DNA of 64,000 nucleotides from Thamnidium elegans (lineage: Eukaryota; Mucoromycota; Mucoromycetes; Mucorales; Mucoraceae): contig JAIXMG010000018.1 of assembly GCA_025201345.1 (NCBI GenBank), positions 434,001 to 498,000 of the forward strand, given 5' to 3'. Every line of letters starts with the position of its first letter. The first letter of the stretch is position 1. Under the pieces are notes generated by a model. It worked only from the letters and a program-made list of their open reading frames with translations. It was not told the origin of the DNA and did no database searches. The position numbers were made by a program, and so were the translations under genes. Below are positions 10,519-24,406 of the stretch, piece after piece.

Positions 10519-13500
10519 TTATACATTTTGCTTTTTTCCATAACCTCCACCACCAGGCGTGTTAATAATAATACGGTCTCCACGTCCAAAGAGAGCAGAA
10601 TTCTTTCCAGTCATATTTAAAGTTCTTACTACGTCCCGTCCTTGACTAGATTTTTCATGACGTACCCAGATATTTAAACCATTTTCGGCATCTTCACCAC
10701 CGTTTAAACCGTAAGGCTTAAATACACGACGCTCAGATAAGATAGAGACTTGAATACCCTCCTCTAAAAACTCAATTTCTCGAATAACACCGTCGCCGCC
10801 ACGGTAAAGACCATCACCACCTGAATGAGGACGAATAGCAAATGTATGCAAGATAACGGGATATCGTCTTTCAAGAATTTCAGGGTCAGTGATACGCGTA
10901 TTGGTCATATGTGTATGTACACCGCTTTGACCATGCCAGTTAGGACCAGCACCGCTACCGCCCGAAATAGTTTCATAATAACCCCAACCCGATAAAGTCT
11001 TTCCAGTTTCTTCATTCTTACCACCTTTACCAAATGTTAAATTGTTACAACAACCTTGACTAGCAGCACATGCACTAAAAGCTTTCAAAACCACATCAAC
11101 TAAACGTTGACTGGTCAAGACGTTACCGCCTACTACAGCACATTTTTCAGAAGGGCTCAAGATGGAATCAGTAGGAATCTTGATAGAGATAGGTTCTAAA
11201 CAACCGGAATTCAAAGGAATCTCTTGGTCAACTAGACAACGAATAGAATAAATGATGGCGGAATGACAAACACTTTCGGGAGCGTTCGTGTTTCCGTAAA
11301 CTTCAGGACCCGTACCTTCAAAATCAAAGATGGCTGTACCTTGATCAGGGTCGATAGAAACTCGTAAACAAATTGGTGTACCGTCATCCATATGGTCAAT
11401 AGCTATCAAATCTTCGTGAGCATGGTCCTTAGCTACGTTCTTTAAAAGTGTCTTAACGGCTGTGGCAGCATTGCGACGGATATGCATCATATAGGCTTGA
11501 ACTACCTCGAGCGAGTATTCTTCAATTAATGATTTAACTAGTGTGATGCCCTTTTGGTTAGCAGCAATTTGAGCTTTGAGATCTAATTCGAAATAATAAT
11601 AATGAAGGGGGGGGGGATTCGTTAGGAAAAAATTGATTAAATTAAACGATGTATTTTTTTTTACCAGAAATGTTATCACGGAATGCACGAGATCCCGAAC
11701 ATCCAGGATAGGAAGCAGGTATGGTACATAAGTGCTCTTCTAAACCTTCGTGATCGAATTGTCCTTTAGAAACTATCTTGAATGATTTAATGGCAGCTCC
11801 TTCTTGATAGAGTTCTTTTGAGTGAGGAGGCATGGAACCAGGTGAAATACCACCAATGTCGGCATGATGACCTCTGGAAGCAACAAAGAATACAATAACA
11901 CCTTTATCAAAAACAGGTGTAATAATTGTAATATCTACCAATAAAAAAATATAAGTATACGTATATAAAATCTCATATTGTAGCTTTTTATCTTACCAGG
12001 TAAATGAGATCCGCCGGCTTGAGGATGATTTGTCATGATCACATCTCCTTCTACCAACTTTCCTTTATAGTAATTTAATTGATAAATGACGGCATGAGAA
12101 AGTGAGCCCAAGTGAACAGGAATATGGGGAGCGTTGGCGACCAATCCACCGTCCGCACCAAATAATGCACAAGAGAAATCTAACCGTTCCTTGATATTGG
12201 TAGAGATAGCCGTTTTTTGTAAGGTACGACCCATTTGTTCGGCAATACTCATAAATCGATGAGAAAAGATGGATAATTGGATAGGTTCCATTTCAGTTGT
12301 CACCACTTTTTTCTCTCCGCGGCCAACCGTGATAGTGATATGACCAGATGTAATTAAGGCTGTACAAGAGGGTTCAATAACAACAGTAGCGGTAGCATCA
12401 ATAATTACAGCAGGTCCTGGGACTTGAGATCCAGGAGTTAATTTACCAAGACGGTAGACAGGTACATGATTATCACGACCCGTTTCTTCAAAATAAACAG
12501 ATACGTAGCTATCAGGTGTATGGGTTTCGTTAGTTACATTTATGATCTTGTTCGATGCCTTTAACTTTTCAATATCTCGATCAGGAGTCAAGTCATTGTT
12601 TTGAATAGTCTGGCCTATACCACGTACACGAATATCGTCCACAATAATGTCTCGACCTGTTAATAAGAAACCAAATTCTTGCGTGTAAAGATCAAAGAAA
12701 GCAGATTCAAAGTCCCAATTATCAATACTTGGTTGTAAGGTCATTAATGCACAATCTGTACCATCATATCGAAGATTTAAGTATACCTCAGTAGTAATCT
12801 CCGTATCACGGAAACCTTGCTTTTTTAATTCAGATTTACATTCTGTAACCAAGTGAGATACACGACCTTGAATATGTTTTTTAGAATGATGTAAAGTTTC
12901 AGCAGAAGGTTCTTGTACTTCATGTACTACATCTGCTAATGCTAAACCAAATGCAGATAGAATGGAACTATGGCGATATAAAACAATCTTGTTTATACCA
13001 AGATTACGTGCGATACCACAAGCATGCTGACCACCTGCTCCACCAAATACTGCAAGTGTATGGTTACTAGTATCGTGTCCTTTGGCTTCTGTTAAAGCTC
13101 GAATAGGTCTGCACATGGTTTCGTTTGCTACCTTGATAAACCCATATACAATTTCATCTAATGATTTTTGTTCTCCAGTTGATTGATTGATTACTTCAGC
13201 TAATTGTTTAAATTTTTCTTCAACGATATTTCTATCTAATGGTTCATCTTCGTTAGGACCAAATATGTTGGGAAAGTAATCAGGCAAAAGTCTACCCAGG
13301 TATAAGTTAGCATCAGAGACAGCTAATGGACCTCCCTTTCTGTAACAGGCTGGACCTGGATGCGCTCCTGCGCTCTCGGGACCTACTACAAACATACCGT
13401 TTTTAAAAAACAACATGGAACCACCACCTGCAGCTACTGTATTAATATCAAGCTGTGGTGCTTGAATAGTAACACCTGCAGTTGTTGTTTCAAATACGTG

Positions 13501-14786
13501 TTCGTAATGTCCATCAAATCTCGATACATCGGTACTAGTACCACCCATATCAAATCCAATCACGGGTACCTTTGACTGTAAATCAAATGTGGTTAATGCG
13601 TATCCTACTACACCTCCTGCAGGTCCAGATAAAATGGCTTTAAAACCAGAAAAGTTGCTGACAGGAACTAATCCACCATCACTTTGCATAAATTGTAATT
13701 GTGTAGTCCCGTTTTTGAAACCGTCGTCGAAACCACTGACAAATCCTTTAATATAATCTTTGATACAAGGGGTTAAGTAGGCATCTGCGGTGGCGGATGT
13801 ACCACGAGGTACAATTTTAACCATAGGCATTACTTGACTGGATAATGAGACGTGTGTAAATCCAATAGTCGAGGCTAGTTGACCAATTTGGGTTTCATGG
13901 TCTGCGAATGTGTAAGAGTGTAATAAACAAACGGCAATACTACGATATCCTTCATCATATAAAGATTGAAGTTGTTGTTTAATAGCATCTAGGTCTATTA
14001 AATGTATCTGTAAGTAGGAAGTTTTGATATAATATATATATATATATATATATTTACCTGGTTTTTTAACAATTTTAATCCATTCACCCGAGATACCCTT
14101 TTTAATATCTGCATCTTTAATATGAGTAGGATCAATTGGATCAGATGAAGCAGCAGAATTTAATAATACAATACTAAATAGAAAAACATAAATATACAAA
14201 GCAAATGCTAAAAGAATATGTATATTAAGTTACCGCTCATCAATTTCTATCACTTTTTGATACAATACATCTGGCTTATTAATAGAAAGGTCAAAAATTT
14301 TAGGTCTTGACTGATTGCCTTGAGAAAATAAATAAATAAATAAAAGCGTGAGAAATTAAAGGATAAAAGACTTACCGATAGTTAAAAGATCTTTAAATCC
14401 TTTCGTAATAACCAATGCGCATGATTCACCTTTTCTTTCTAATAAAGCGTTAGTAGCAACAGTTGTACCCATACGCACGCTCTCTAAAATTTAAATATCA
14501 GTTTAAGATATATATATATATATATAGTGGTTTATATTGAGTTTTTACCAATAGCGGTAGTGGGAACTGGTTTAGAACGAGGATGCTTTTCACCTGTAGC
14601 AAGTTCAACAATTCTTCGAATACCTTCTGTTGGTGCATCCTTGTAGTTGGAAGGATCCTCAGATAAAAGCTTTACAACAAATTCGCGGTATGTATCATCG
14701 CCTGGCTTTCCAGTAAAACCAATACAATCCGTAAAAGTTCCTCCTCTATCAATACAAATAGTAAGGGGTTTAATAGAGTTTATCAT
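10519..14786 (-). CDS. OXP1: 5-oxoprolinase, ATP-hydrolysing (fused HyuA-HyuB)
   Basis: This cytosolic enzyme opens 5-oxoproline to glutamate with ATP, a step of the gamma-glutamyl (glutathione) cycle. Seven exons (14786-14549, 14483-14376, 14318-14234, 14173-14058, 13994-11997, 11934-11665, 11582-10519) give exactly 1293 codons, 1292 residues, as expected for the eukaryotic fusion. The N-terminal HyuA-type half opens with [14 protein letters not shown] and contains [32 protein letters not shown] and [12 protein letters not shown]. The C-terminal HyuB-type half starts near [20 protein letters not shown] and includes RHHADIGG-like [17 protein letters not shown] and TPGGGGYG at the end. The exon 5 acceptor could be 13994 or 13988; both stay in frame. 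One intron carries a TA-repeat (about 14033-14053) and another a ten-base G run at 11610 on the + strand. Confidence 0.96.
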
Positions 14787-15012
14787 TATCTTTTAATTTA
14801 TTTTTAAACGCGAGTGTATATGTATTTTTTAAAAAAAAAGGGGAAGGAGAGAGAAGGAAGATTTCTGTGTGAGTGTGCGCGTATATTTGTAAGTGTGAGT
14901 GTATGCAAAAAAAAAAAAAGGTAAATAAAAAAGAAAAAGAGAGATAAAGTGCAATCAACTTTTTTCTTTTTTTTTATAGAAAAATATTATATCTCCGCTA
15001 TTATTATCATTT

Positions 15013-16267
15013 TTAAGATGGAGGACCAGTCTTTTTGAGGTTTGGAAGCCAAAATGCCAATTCTTCGCCACCACTAACACACATCGCATTTAATGGATTA
15101 TAACCCACAATTTTGACACCTGATTTATGAGGAGTAGGTAATGTAGCAAAAGGTTGATTATCGATAGAGTCTTTATTACCAAGTAAATCCCAAAAACGTA
15201 AACAGTTATCTCTACCACCAGCTAAAACGAATCGAGCGTCTGGAGTAATACAAACTTCCTCACCACAAGATGATGTATTAGGACCGGCATGTCCTACTAA
15301 CCTCTGTAATAACCTTCCTTCAAATGCGTCCAATACATAAATGGTATCTGAAAGTGTAGAAACAATTAAACGTGTACCGTCAGATGAAAACTTTAAACTG
15401 GTCCATTCGGGTAATCGCCCAGGCGTATATTGTGCATCTTCTACTTTCCATGTAGCAAATGGTCCTTGCGTATATTCTCTAAAATCGTATACACGAATTG
15501 TATCACAGTTGCTACCTACAGCAAATACTAGACCTTGAGGATCGATTGCAACAAGTGTCTTACCTTCTCCATGTACAAGACCCTATATTTTGGATGTCTC
15601 TTCTTAGATTCCTTTCTTCTCTTTCTTTTTTTAAAAAAAAAACTTTACCTGACAAGTAGATGATCTCAGATCCCACATACGAACTGTTTCATCCAAAGAA
15701 GCAGTTAAAAGTGTATCGTCAATAGGTGACATTTCAATTGCTGTCACTCTGAAATATAAACAAATGTGTTGGCGATTATTGAGTTTCTTGCAAGAAAAGA
15801 ACTTACCTTTGTTTATGTCCTCGGAAATATCGAATGTATTTGTTGTCATGGATAGAAAGGTATCTTAATGTGTCTATGTATACTAGTGTTTAATGGATCG
15901 TAATGATAATTTTTTTTGTTTTTTTTTTGTTTACCGTCTTCTTTTGTAGACGCATAAATGACATTGTTTTTATGGTGAGTAAAACGAGCTAAAGTGACAC
16001 CGTACTTTTTTGAATAAAGAGTGGAACGAACACTATAAAGGTATTTGATACATGTCAATGATTGAATAAAGAATGAGAAAATATAACTTACGTTCCCTCT
16101 TTACAGTTGTATACATTTAAATTATCGTCTTCACCGGCAACAACGCAATATTCTCCCGTGTCATTAAAAGAGATGGAAGTTAAATGTTTATCTGTTTTTG
16201 GAAATACTTTTGCTAAAGAGTTAGAAGATAATATTTCACGAGTAAGTTCAACTCTTTTAAATGACAT
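15013..16267 (-). CDS. SWD2: WD40 protein Swd2/WDR82 (COMPASS and CPF subunit)
   Basis: Swd2/WDR82 serves in the Set1/COMPASS histone H3K4 methyltransferase and in 3'-end processing and termination complexes. Five exons (16267-16092, 16032-15935, 15873-15807, 15748-15649, 15582-15013) total 337 codons, 336 residues. The sequence tracks WDR82 along its length: [66 protein letters not shown], the serine/threonine-rich final repeats and a C-terminal LAFWLPNLK. Six or seven WD repeats form the propeller. The start is only 175 bases from the start of the divergent UBC4 gene, so the two share a short bidirectional promoter. Downstream lies 5-oxoprolinase on the same strand. Confidence 0.93.
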
Positions 16268-16442
16268 TTGTGTTCAATTGATGAGTTAAAATAAAAGTAA
16301 AAAAAAATTATACAGTAAAAAAAAAAAACTTATGTGACCGTAATTCATTGATTGGTTCATACAAAAGGTCGCGTGCTGTTTAAATAAGCTTCCCCCCTCT
16401 TTTTTCTTTCTTTTTCCTTTCTTTAGATATACTTTATAGACT
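16268..16442. promoter_or_regulatory. Bidirectional promoter between SWD2 and UBC4
   Basis: Only 175 bases separate the two divergent start codons. The interval is rich in A and T tracts (for example the run at 16316-16329 and the TTTTTTCTTTC stretch at 16399-16425). No TATA box is distinct. Promoter function is inferred from position alone. Confidence 0.5.
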
Positions 16443-17321
<879 letters not shown>

Positions 17322-17437
17322 ATTTGTTATATTTTTTTTTTATTATTAAAAAAGGGTAGTTAAATGGGATTTTTACTTTTTTCTTTCTCTTTCTTTTTTA
17401 TAAATATACTATTTAAAAAAAAACGATATAAAAACTA

Positions 17438-18576
17438 TTATACTCTTGGCTTAAAACTATTGGCATTTTGTTCGAAAAAGGTTTGAACGGATTTACATGG
17501 TAATTGAGTCAACATGGTTGTATGCGCGACACAAACACTACCTGCGCTTTGCTGTACCCAATCAAAGTAATCGAGATATGTTTGAATTTGTTTCTCTATA
17601 TACAAATATATATTAGTGAGCCGTCGATAAAAGGAAAAATATATTTTACCTGTGGGAATACAATATGCTTTATTGTTATATCCTACTTTATCAAACCTAT
17701 CGTGATATATTTGTGACATTTCACCTTTTAGTCTAGCATCGAACCAAACATCTTTACTAAGCCCGCTCAAGTAATAATTAAGATCCATTGGACGTCCATG
17801 AAAGTATTTAAATTTTTGATAGCCTGTTGCATGAATCAAGAGTTCAACCATGGATTTACCACTTATAGATTCAGGCCCCGTCAAAGAATAGACTTGTCCA
17901 TCATGTTTATCATCGAGACTAGTTCTAAGCAATCGTTTACAATCTAGTAGCAGTGATTCAATAGCTAAACATACATCCGTAATGTCAACTGGACAAATTT
18001 CGGTAACTGCCGTCAATGGTAAAATTAGTGTGCGATTCTTTTCGGCATAATTAGACCATAAATGTAAATACTGTTGCACAAAGTCAAGTCTATCAATTAG
18101 AAAGAAAAAAAAATTATTTGTTTTAGCAAATATTTGTATTTTTTTTTTTTTTTTAGAATTATTTTGTACCTGAGTATTGTATATTGACAGTTACTATCAA
18201 TGACTTGCTCTTCAATGGTATTAAATTCTTGTAAAGAAGCATGAACTCTGGACACTGCACCTATATGAGAAACACATACAATATTGGTCACACCAGAGTG
18301 AGCAGCAACAGTACAAATATGTTTAGCATTTTCGACACGATTAGGCTCGTTTCCAATAGCTAATATAATATGATCTACGCCTCGTAATGCCAGAGAAAGT
18401 TGGTTAGGATGATTGTAGTCTACCACTCGAACATCAATCCCAGCTTTTAGAAAACCATGACAACGGTTTTTATTTTGGCATAGTACACGTAAAGAAGGTC
18501 GTAGATGTTCAAATTGAGCCATATGAGATGTAATTGCGTATCCCATAAACTGGTCAGCGCCTGTAATTAAAAGCAT
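17438..18576 (-). CDS. NmrA-like NAD(P)-binding protein (atypical SDR)
   Basis: Three exons (18576-18170, 18089-17650, 17595-17438) join to 335 codons, 334 residues. The N-terminus MLLITGADQFMGYAITSHM is a Rossmann-fold start of the GxxGxxG type (here GADQFMG), followed by RVLCQNK and VDHIILAIGNEP, typical of NmrA/HSCARG-like atypical short-chain dehydrogenases. YTILRLDFVQQYLHLW corresponds to the family's YTILRP-like block after the substrate loop. Members sense NAD(P) redox state or act as reductases; there is no Tyr-x3-Lys catalytic pair visible, which points to a regulatory rather than enzymatic role, but I cannot assign a partner. It converges on UBC4, with the stop codons 116 bases apart. 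Confidence 0.8.
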
Positions 18577-19603
18577 AATTGTTTGTTTGATTTAAAAATT
18601 TAAAAATATATCTTTTCTCTCTCTCTCTTCTTTTTTTTTTAAAAAAAGTTGTTATTTAAACTTGATTTTATAAAACAATAAATAAAAACGAAAAAAAAAA
18701 GAATTGTCCATGGTAAAAAAGGTCTATTTATCTGTCTCTCTTTTTTTTTTTTTTATGGTTACTTCTTTGTTTTAATATTTGTTATTTCGGAGAAATAGTG
18801 TTCTTCAATTTTTTTGTGCGTCCTTTAAACCCAATGGTTAGGTACCAATTGTTTCTTATTGTTTAGTATCTAAGGTGATACATGACTTTATCGACGTAAC
18901 TAACCTTTTATTTCATTAGAAAAAAAAAGAGAATGCTCTGATTGAAATATAAAGAAACTCAGAAATACGGCGGGTGACAAATAAAAAAAAATATAATTGT
19001 ATGGTAAAACTTTTAAAGATCTTATCAACTAATCATGTTTAAGGTACAATACGATGATATAAAAAGGGTTGTTTCATAACGGGAATAAATTATAGTATCC
19101 TCGGTTTATAATGGCCTTGATCGATTACCCTTTTAATGAAAATTCCTGAGTCGAAAAATGTATACATATAAAAAAAGATTTTTTAATACAACACCGCTAA
19201 TCAAGTCTTTCTTTTATCACGTAGCTTTTTGACAGGTGAAAAAAAAAGAAATGTTCCTTGAATATATTTACCAATTATACCGAAGGATTGACCACACATG
19301 ATATATTGCACTGGTATCGAATTAAACAAACTCACCGAGTGTGTTTATTTCTACTAATATCGATCTAGGAACGGCGAATATCAACGAAAAAAAAAGAAAA
19401 AAAAGATATCTTGTTTAATTGAAAGGTAAAACTTTTTTTTAAAAAGACGTCTTTAAAGCCAAAAGAAAAACGAGGCTAATCGATAGGCCGAACGGACTTG
19501 TTGTGGCTTCAGGTCTTAAAAACAGTTTCTGTTTTATTATAAAAAAAAGTAAAAAAAAAAAAAGGTAAAAAATTTTTCTTTTTTTTTTTTTTTTAACAAG
19601 AAA
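18577..19603. other. Intergenic region between the NmrA-like and SET genes
   Basis: About 1 kb of AT-rich sequence separating two divergent genes. I see no reading frame of note, only poly-A and poly-T tracts, including a T run ending 10 bases before the SET gene start. It should hold both promoters; no element is distinctive. Confidence 0.5.
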
Positions 19604-20794
19604 ATGAGTTTACTTGAAATATCAGTTTTGCCCGGAAAAGGTAGATGTTACATAGCAACAACGTATATCCCAGTAGGAACAGTGATTCATGTGTCCGAAC
19701 CACTTGCAACTACAGTATCGCAGGAATGGACACCCGAAACCTGTTTATGGTGCTTTGATTTCGCTTATCCAAAGAAACAAAAAATCAAGGCAGTAACTGA
19801 GCAAGATAAAATAAAGTTATCTAATGAATGGTCTGTACCAAAAAAGAATCTTGCATTTAAGGACATGTTATTTTGTTCAGAGAACTGTAAATTGAATTGT
19901 CAAAATTTGCTTAAATCGGAATGGGTTCCGATGCTTGCTATTCATTATCGCTTAGATTGTGAGTTTAAGAATACTTGTAATGTACCGACAGTAAAAGGAC
20001 CGATTGAACTAGAGTTTTCAAAATGGATAGATATAAATAATGACGAGGCTTTATCGGCTTGGCTGAATAATGCATGGACATGTCTCACCGAAGATTTGGA
20101 TATTTATAGAGAGGTTCAGAATACTGATAGGTCCATGTGTCGACTAATTGCTGCTTGTATACTACGCAAACAAAACTCTAAAGATTATAACTTGTCTCCG
20201 TTTCAAGACTTGTTGGTGATTCAAAACAACGAATTATCTCATTTCAAAACTCATTTTGATTCATCATTATATCCTAACCATCCTCAACAATTGCCTTTAC
20301 ATTGTACTAAGGAGGTCTATCTTTCCATGATGCCTGATGATATTTTAGATGTTATGGCTTTGTATTGTTTCTTTGCTAGAACTTTGACAAAACCATTACA
20401 TAAAGTGCCCGTACTTTCTGACATCAGTCATGAATTATTTAGATCCATCTTCTTTCGTGAAAGGGCTAATAGTTTTGGGTTGTGGGAAATGAGTAATGAT
20501 GAAGTGGCTAATGCTAGTGGTGGTGTCTCTGATGATTTAGAGTTGTTAGGGTTCGGTATCTATCCATCGGCTGTGTACTTTAATCATTCTTGTGATGCTA
20601 ATGTGATAAAAGTAAGAGACGGAAGAAGTATGAAGTTTATTAGTAGACGTATGATCGATGAAGGTGAAGAAGCATGTATATCATATGGTTCTGTAGATGA
20701 TGATGTACATAATCGTCGTCAAAGACTTTTAGAACACTATCACTTTTTATGTCAGTGTATAAGATGTATACAAGAAGATTTAATTATTCGTTAA
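19604..20794 (+). CDS. SET-domain protein (SMYD/Set5-like lysine methyltransferase)
   Basis: A single uninterrupted exon of 396 codons, unusual here, where most genes have several introns. The C-terminal half carries the SET signature: LLGFGIYPSAVYFNHSCDAN (NHSCDAN at 327-333), then ISYG near 361, the AdoMet and catalytic-tyrosine region, and a Cys-x-Cys-x2-Cys post-SET zinc site (383, 385, 388). The N-terminal MSLLEISVLPGKGRCYIAT opens the split SET domain. CLWC and FCSENCKLNC in between are a MYND-like cysteine cluster, only partly conserved. The organisation is that of the SMYD family or fungal Set5/Set6; the substrate cannot be told from sequence. The stop lies 29 bases from the convergent FMO gene. 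Confidence 0.85.
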   Translation: MSLLEISVLPGKGRCYIATTYIPVGTVIHVSEPLATTVSQEWTPETCLWCFDFAYPKKQKIKAVTEQDKIKLSNEWSVPKKNLAFKDMLFCSENCKLNCQNLLKSEWVPMLAIHYRLDCEFKNTCNVPTVKGPIELEFSKWIDINNDEALSAWLNNAWTCLTEDLDIYREVQNTDRSMCRLIAACILRKQNSKDYNLSPFQDLLVIQNNELSHFKTHFDSSLYPNHPQQLPLHCTKEVYLSMMPDDILDVMALYCFFARTLTKPLHKVPVLSDISHELFRSIFFRERANSFGLWEMSNDEVANASGGVSDDLELLGFGIYPSAVYFNHSCDANVIKVRDGRSMKFISRRMIDEGEEACISYGSVDDDVHNRRQRLLEHYHFLCQCIRCIQEDLIIR

Positions 20795-20823
20795 ACTAAT
20801 ATTTATATAAATAAATTTATTTT

Positions 20824-22280
20824 TTAATATCCTAAATAATCTCTACGAATTGCAAGAGCGTTCTTTCGAAGTTGTATCCACTGTTCAGTTATTCTACCTG
20901 TAAGTAAGTTGGTAGATTGCCATGAATCAATGTTAGCATCAGTCCAACCTTCGGCCCACGCACCTAGTTTTTCACTATAATCTACTTCTCGGGCTACACC
21001 CATCACAAAATCGGTACGAGCATCAGTTGTATCGGTATTGGTACAGGTATTGGTATGAGGTACCATGGGAATTTTACCACTCCAGTATCTAGCCATAACA
21101 ATACTTTGACGTTGCATAAGTGGCATAGGTACTACTCGAATTGGTAAACCTAAAAAGCACAAGGTAGGGTTGTTTTGATAAAACATATAATGGTCAAGGT
21201 GGTGTACCTTTTGGCCGGTAATAATCAAATTATCTTTTTGAAAGGGGAAAAATGGGAAACTGTAAAGGTAGCCGGTACCAAAAATAATGATATCTAAATC
21301 TTTTAAGGGTTCTTGGTTTTCAAGTTCTACCCAGGATTTTGTTGAGTCGTGTATGATACTTGTGATGGCATTCACTTGCTTTATATTAGGTGGATATCTT
21401 TCTAGAGCTTGACGAGATAACTCGGTTGGGGTTCGAATGTATTGGTATACTGTGGTAGCTACAGAAGATGCTTCACGAGCGATGTCAATAGCGGAGGAGC
21501 CACCTCCTATAACGAGTATTTTCTAATGTGATGGTTTTTTTTTTTTAATATTACATCATTTTGTTTTATGTATGTGCTTTGTACCTTATCTTTGAAACCA
21601 TCCGGATGACGATAGTCTCTTGAATGCATTACTGGAATTCGCTTATTCTCGTTTAACTCGGTTAGTCCTGGTATGTCCGGTATAAAAGGAACAGCGTAAT
21701 GACCAGTGGCTACAACCACTGCATCAAACTCCTGTGTGTAACGGTTATTACCATTCTTTACAGAAACTTTCCATTGATCATGATCAAACTCCACTTTTTC
21801 TACCAATGTAGAGAATCTTATCAATAGTAATAATTTTTCAGCCTTGGTTAAGTTAGTCAGGTACTTTAATACTTGTGTGTGATGTAAGTATAAAGGATCT
21901 TGATCAGGGAACGGAACGTCCTGGAAACACATTACGGATTTAGGTAGGTTGGTGTGAAGACCGGCGTAAATGGGTGAATGGAGTCGCTCTAGTTGTAATG
22001 TAGAATCGACGATCAAGGCATTGGTAGAAGGGATAGGAGGAGGAGGGTTAGTAAGTGGAGAATATTTCCTAGTATAAATAGAGAGTTTTAGGTTTATGTA
22101 GGCATCGTTTTTTTTTTCTTCTTTCTTTTACCAAGTTCCGCCGGTATGGTCATTTCTTTCAAAGATGGTAATGGTCTCAAAAGCTCCCTCGTCACGTAAA
22201 GCTCTGGCGGCAGCTATACCACCTGGACCACCACCTATAATTGCTACTCGTTTAATAGATTTTTGAACAAAAGAGGTCAT
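20824..22280 (-). CDS. Flavin-containing monooxygenase (FMO family)
   Basis: Three exons (22280-22132, 22068-21585, 21522-20824) sum to 444 codons, 443 residues, the size of yeast Fmo1. The FAD site IIGGGPGGIAAARALRD is at the N-terminus, GTW closes the first exon, and the NADPH-binding loop is VLVIGGGSSA-like (KILVIGGGSSAIDIARE). The family marker region reads HSRDYRHPDGFKDK, the F-x-G-x3-H-type motif in fungal form, and DIIIFGTGYLYSFPFF matches the C-terminal block. Yeast Fmo1 oxidises glutathione and other thiols and helps keep the ER oxidising; this enzyme could do the same, but a broader N- or S-oxygenation role is possible. I start at MTSFVQKS because 110 upstream bases in frame add no conserved sequence. 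Confidence 0.9.
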
Positions 22281-22913
22281 ATATCTATTGTATATTAATA
22301 AGAAGTAAAAAGGAAAAGAAGAAGATATGTATTTACAAATGCGTTTTGGGTTTATTTTTTCGGGATAATTAATATCCAGTAGAAGCAGCACAAGTTTTTA
22401 GTATGGCTTAGTCTTTGACGGTTACAATTGTGTAGTATATTCATATAAGAGTAGTAAATAATAGTATCGTTGTATTGACAACAGAACAACGAGGTTTAGA
22501 CGCACTGTAGGGTCGCTCATATGAGTTTTTAAGTGCAAGATAATTGACATAAGAACATGTGATCGTCAATTGCAGAGTGTAATAATAGAAATGAAAATAA
22601 TTCAGATATAAACAAAGTGGTACCCTAAATGTCAGTGCTATATGAATCAAAACCTTTCATTATTGTATTATATACTTGTTGGATACTTTGTCAAATATAT
22701 ATAAACTAAGTATCTAAATTTAATTTCATTACATATCAGTTATTGTTTTATTTCTATCTACTTATCTGCCATAAAACTACGTTATGTTATAATATTATCA
22801 CTTGGAATAAGCAAAAAAAAAATACTTGTACAACTTCTCATTTTTATTACTGGATATATAATTGTCCGGAAAAGTAAATTATTCATCATATGCATTTTGG
22901 GGTAAATTTTAAA
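22281..22913. other. Intergenic region, nothing recognised
   Basis: AT-rich sequence between the FMO gene start and the 3' end of the four-helix membrane protein gene, both on the minus strand. I see no conserved reading frame. Confidence 0.45.
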
Positions 22914-23840
22914 TCAGGTCAAGATGATGTTTTTGTCCATTGGTGGCTTTTGGTAAGTTTGATGAATGGGAACTAAATTAGGTGGTTGTTGCATTTGTAT
23001 ATGGGGACCTTGCAAAGTAAAATTTCTGGATACTTTAATTATAAAAGAGACCCAATAAATCTAATTTTTGAAGAGAGATAAGTAAGGTTTTTAAATAAGT
23101 ATAATTATACTTTACATAAATCATAACCATTAACACAGTACATGCAAAAGAAAATTCAGCTTCAACATTAAATAATTTTGTACAATTAAATATAATAGTT
23201 GGATGTTGTATACTTTGGTCTAATAAAGTACTGTTTTTAAAATGAAGATTTAAATTATCTAGTGCTGATGTTTGACACCAGGATTGAAACTCGTTTTTCT
23301 TTATATAAAATACGATAAAGTTTACCAACATATCTAAAAGTATTGTAGCGACCCAACAAGCAAGTACTTTTACGTATTGTCTGTAACTAGTAAATGTACG
23401 CCGAAACTAAATAATATAAAGTTAAGCTTTTTTTTCTTTTTTTCGGGGAAGTTATATTACATACAAGATGGATAATGTATCCACAGAGACAAATAACCAC
23501 AAATACTGTGTTTAGAATACCAAATACAATCATCGCAGTTCTATTAAAATATGAATAAAAGGCTAATTCATGTATTAGTTTGTATCATTTTCGTTATTGC
23601 ATTACTATAGATACGTACGACTTTTTCCCATGAAGGATAGACTAGCGAAATATAAGCTAATTCCCTACATAAAAAATAATCAATACATGTAATTGAATTT
23701 ATTTAGCGTACAATTTTACCTACAATCCAACTAGTTAAAACAAGAGGTACACCAAATTTAAGTGGTATTACAGCACAACAAACTGGATTATGTGAACGAC
23801 TGAACATTGGCATTCCTGGTTGTGAAAAAGGGTTCAACAT
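22914..23840 (-). CDS. Predicted four-helix membrane protein, function unknown
   Basis: Five short exons (23840-23724, 23664-23615, 23540-23465, 23406-23116, 23060-22914) splice in phase to 227 codons, 226 residues. Hydropathy by eye gives four membrane helices: PLKFGVPLVLTSWIGISLYF, MIVFGILNTVFVVICLCGYI, VLACWVATILLDMLVNFIVF and SFACTVLMVMIYIYWVSFII. An extracytoplasmic-sized loop with several cysteines and an NST glycosylation sequon lies between helices 3 and 4. The tail is proline- and glutamine-rich (QGPHIQMQQPPNLVP). The N-terminal extension before helix 1 is about 25 residues. No family is recognised; the layout is like tetraspan or MARVEL-type proteins, but I see no signature of either. 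The exon 1 donor (GTAGGT) was chosen because it alone keeps exon 2 open. Confidence 0.6.
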
Positions 23841-24406
23841 TTATATATAAAAAGCAATTTTTTTTTTCTAAAAAAAAAAAGAAGAAAAAGAGAAATGAAT
23901 ACAGGTTTATTTGTTTCGGTTTTTTACTGCTTTTTGTTAAAAAAAGAAATAAGTTGTTATTAAATTTCCTTCTTCTGTCTTGTGTTACTATCCTTTTTTT
24001 TTCTTTTCTTACATCTAAAGCTGGCTCTTCATCACGGTAGAATAAGTCGTATACGAAGTATTTTTATATAGAATGTTATGTAGAATGATTGTTAAACGAA
24101 AAACGAAAAGACGCATGTATTTACTGATAAAAAAAAAAGAAAAAACTGATTAAATATATTACTTTAGTCGCTATAAAATTGTAGTTTATTTAATTATAAT
24201 TATAATAAAACAAAACCGATATAGTTATAGAAATAAAAAGATCATTAGCAAAGGATATAAAGCATTTAAAAAACAGTAAAAAAACAAAGAACCTAATTAT
24301 GGATTTTCCGCCCTCTGCCCAATTTTTGTGCTACCAGCTAGTTTTTTATTTTTTATTTTTACTTTTGATAATATTAACATTTGAGGGGGGAGAAGTAAGA
24401 GATAGT
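23841..24406. other. Intergenic region, nothing recognised
   Basis: Between the four-helix protein start and the 3' end of the FHA kinase. It is very A/T rich and contains only homopolymer runs and short chance frames. Confidence 0.45.
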
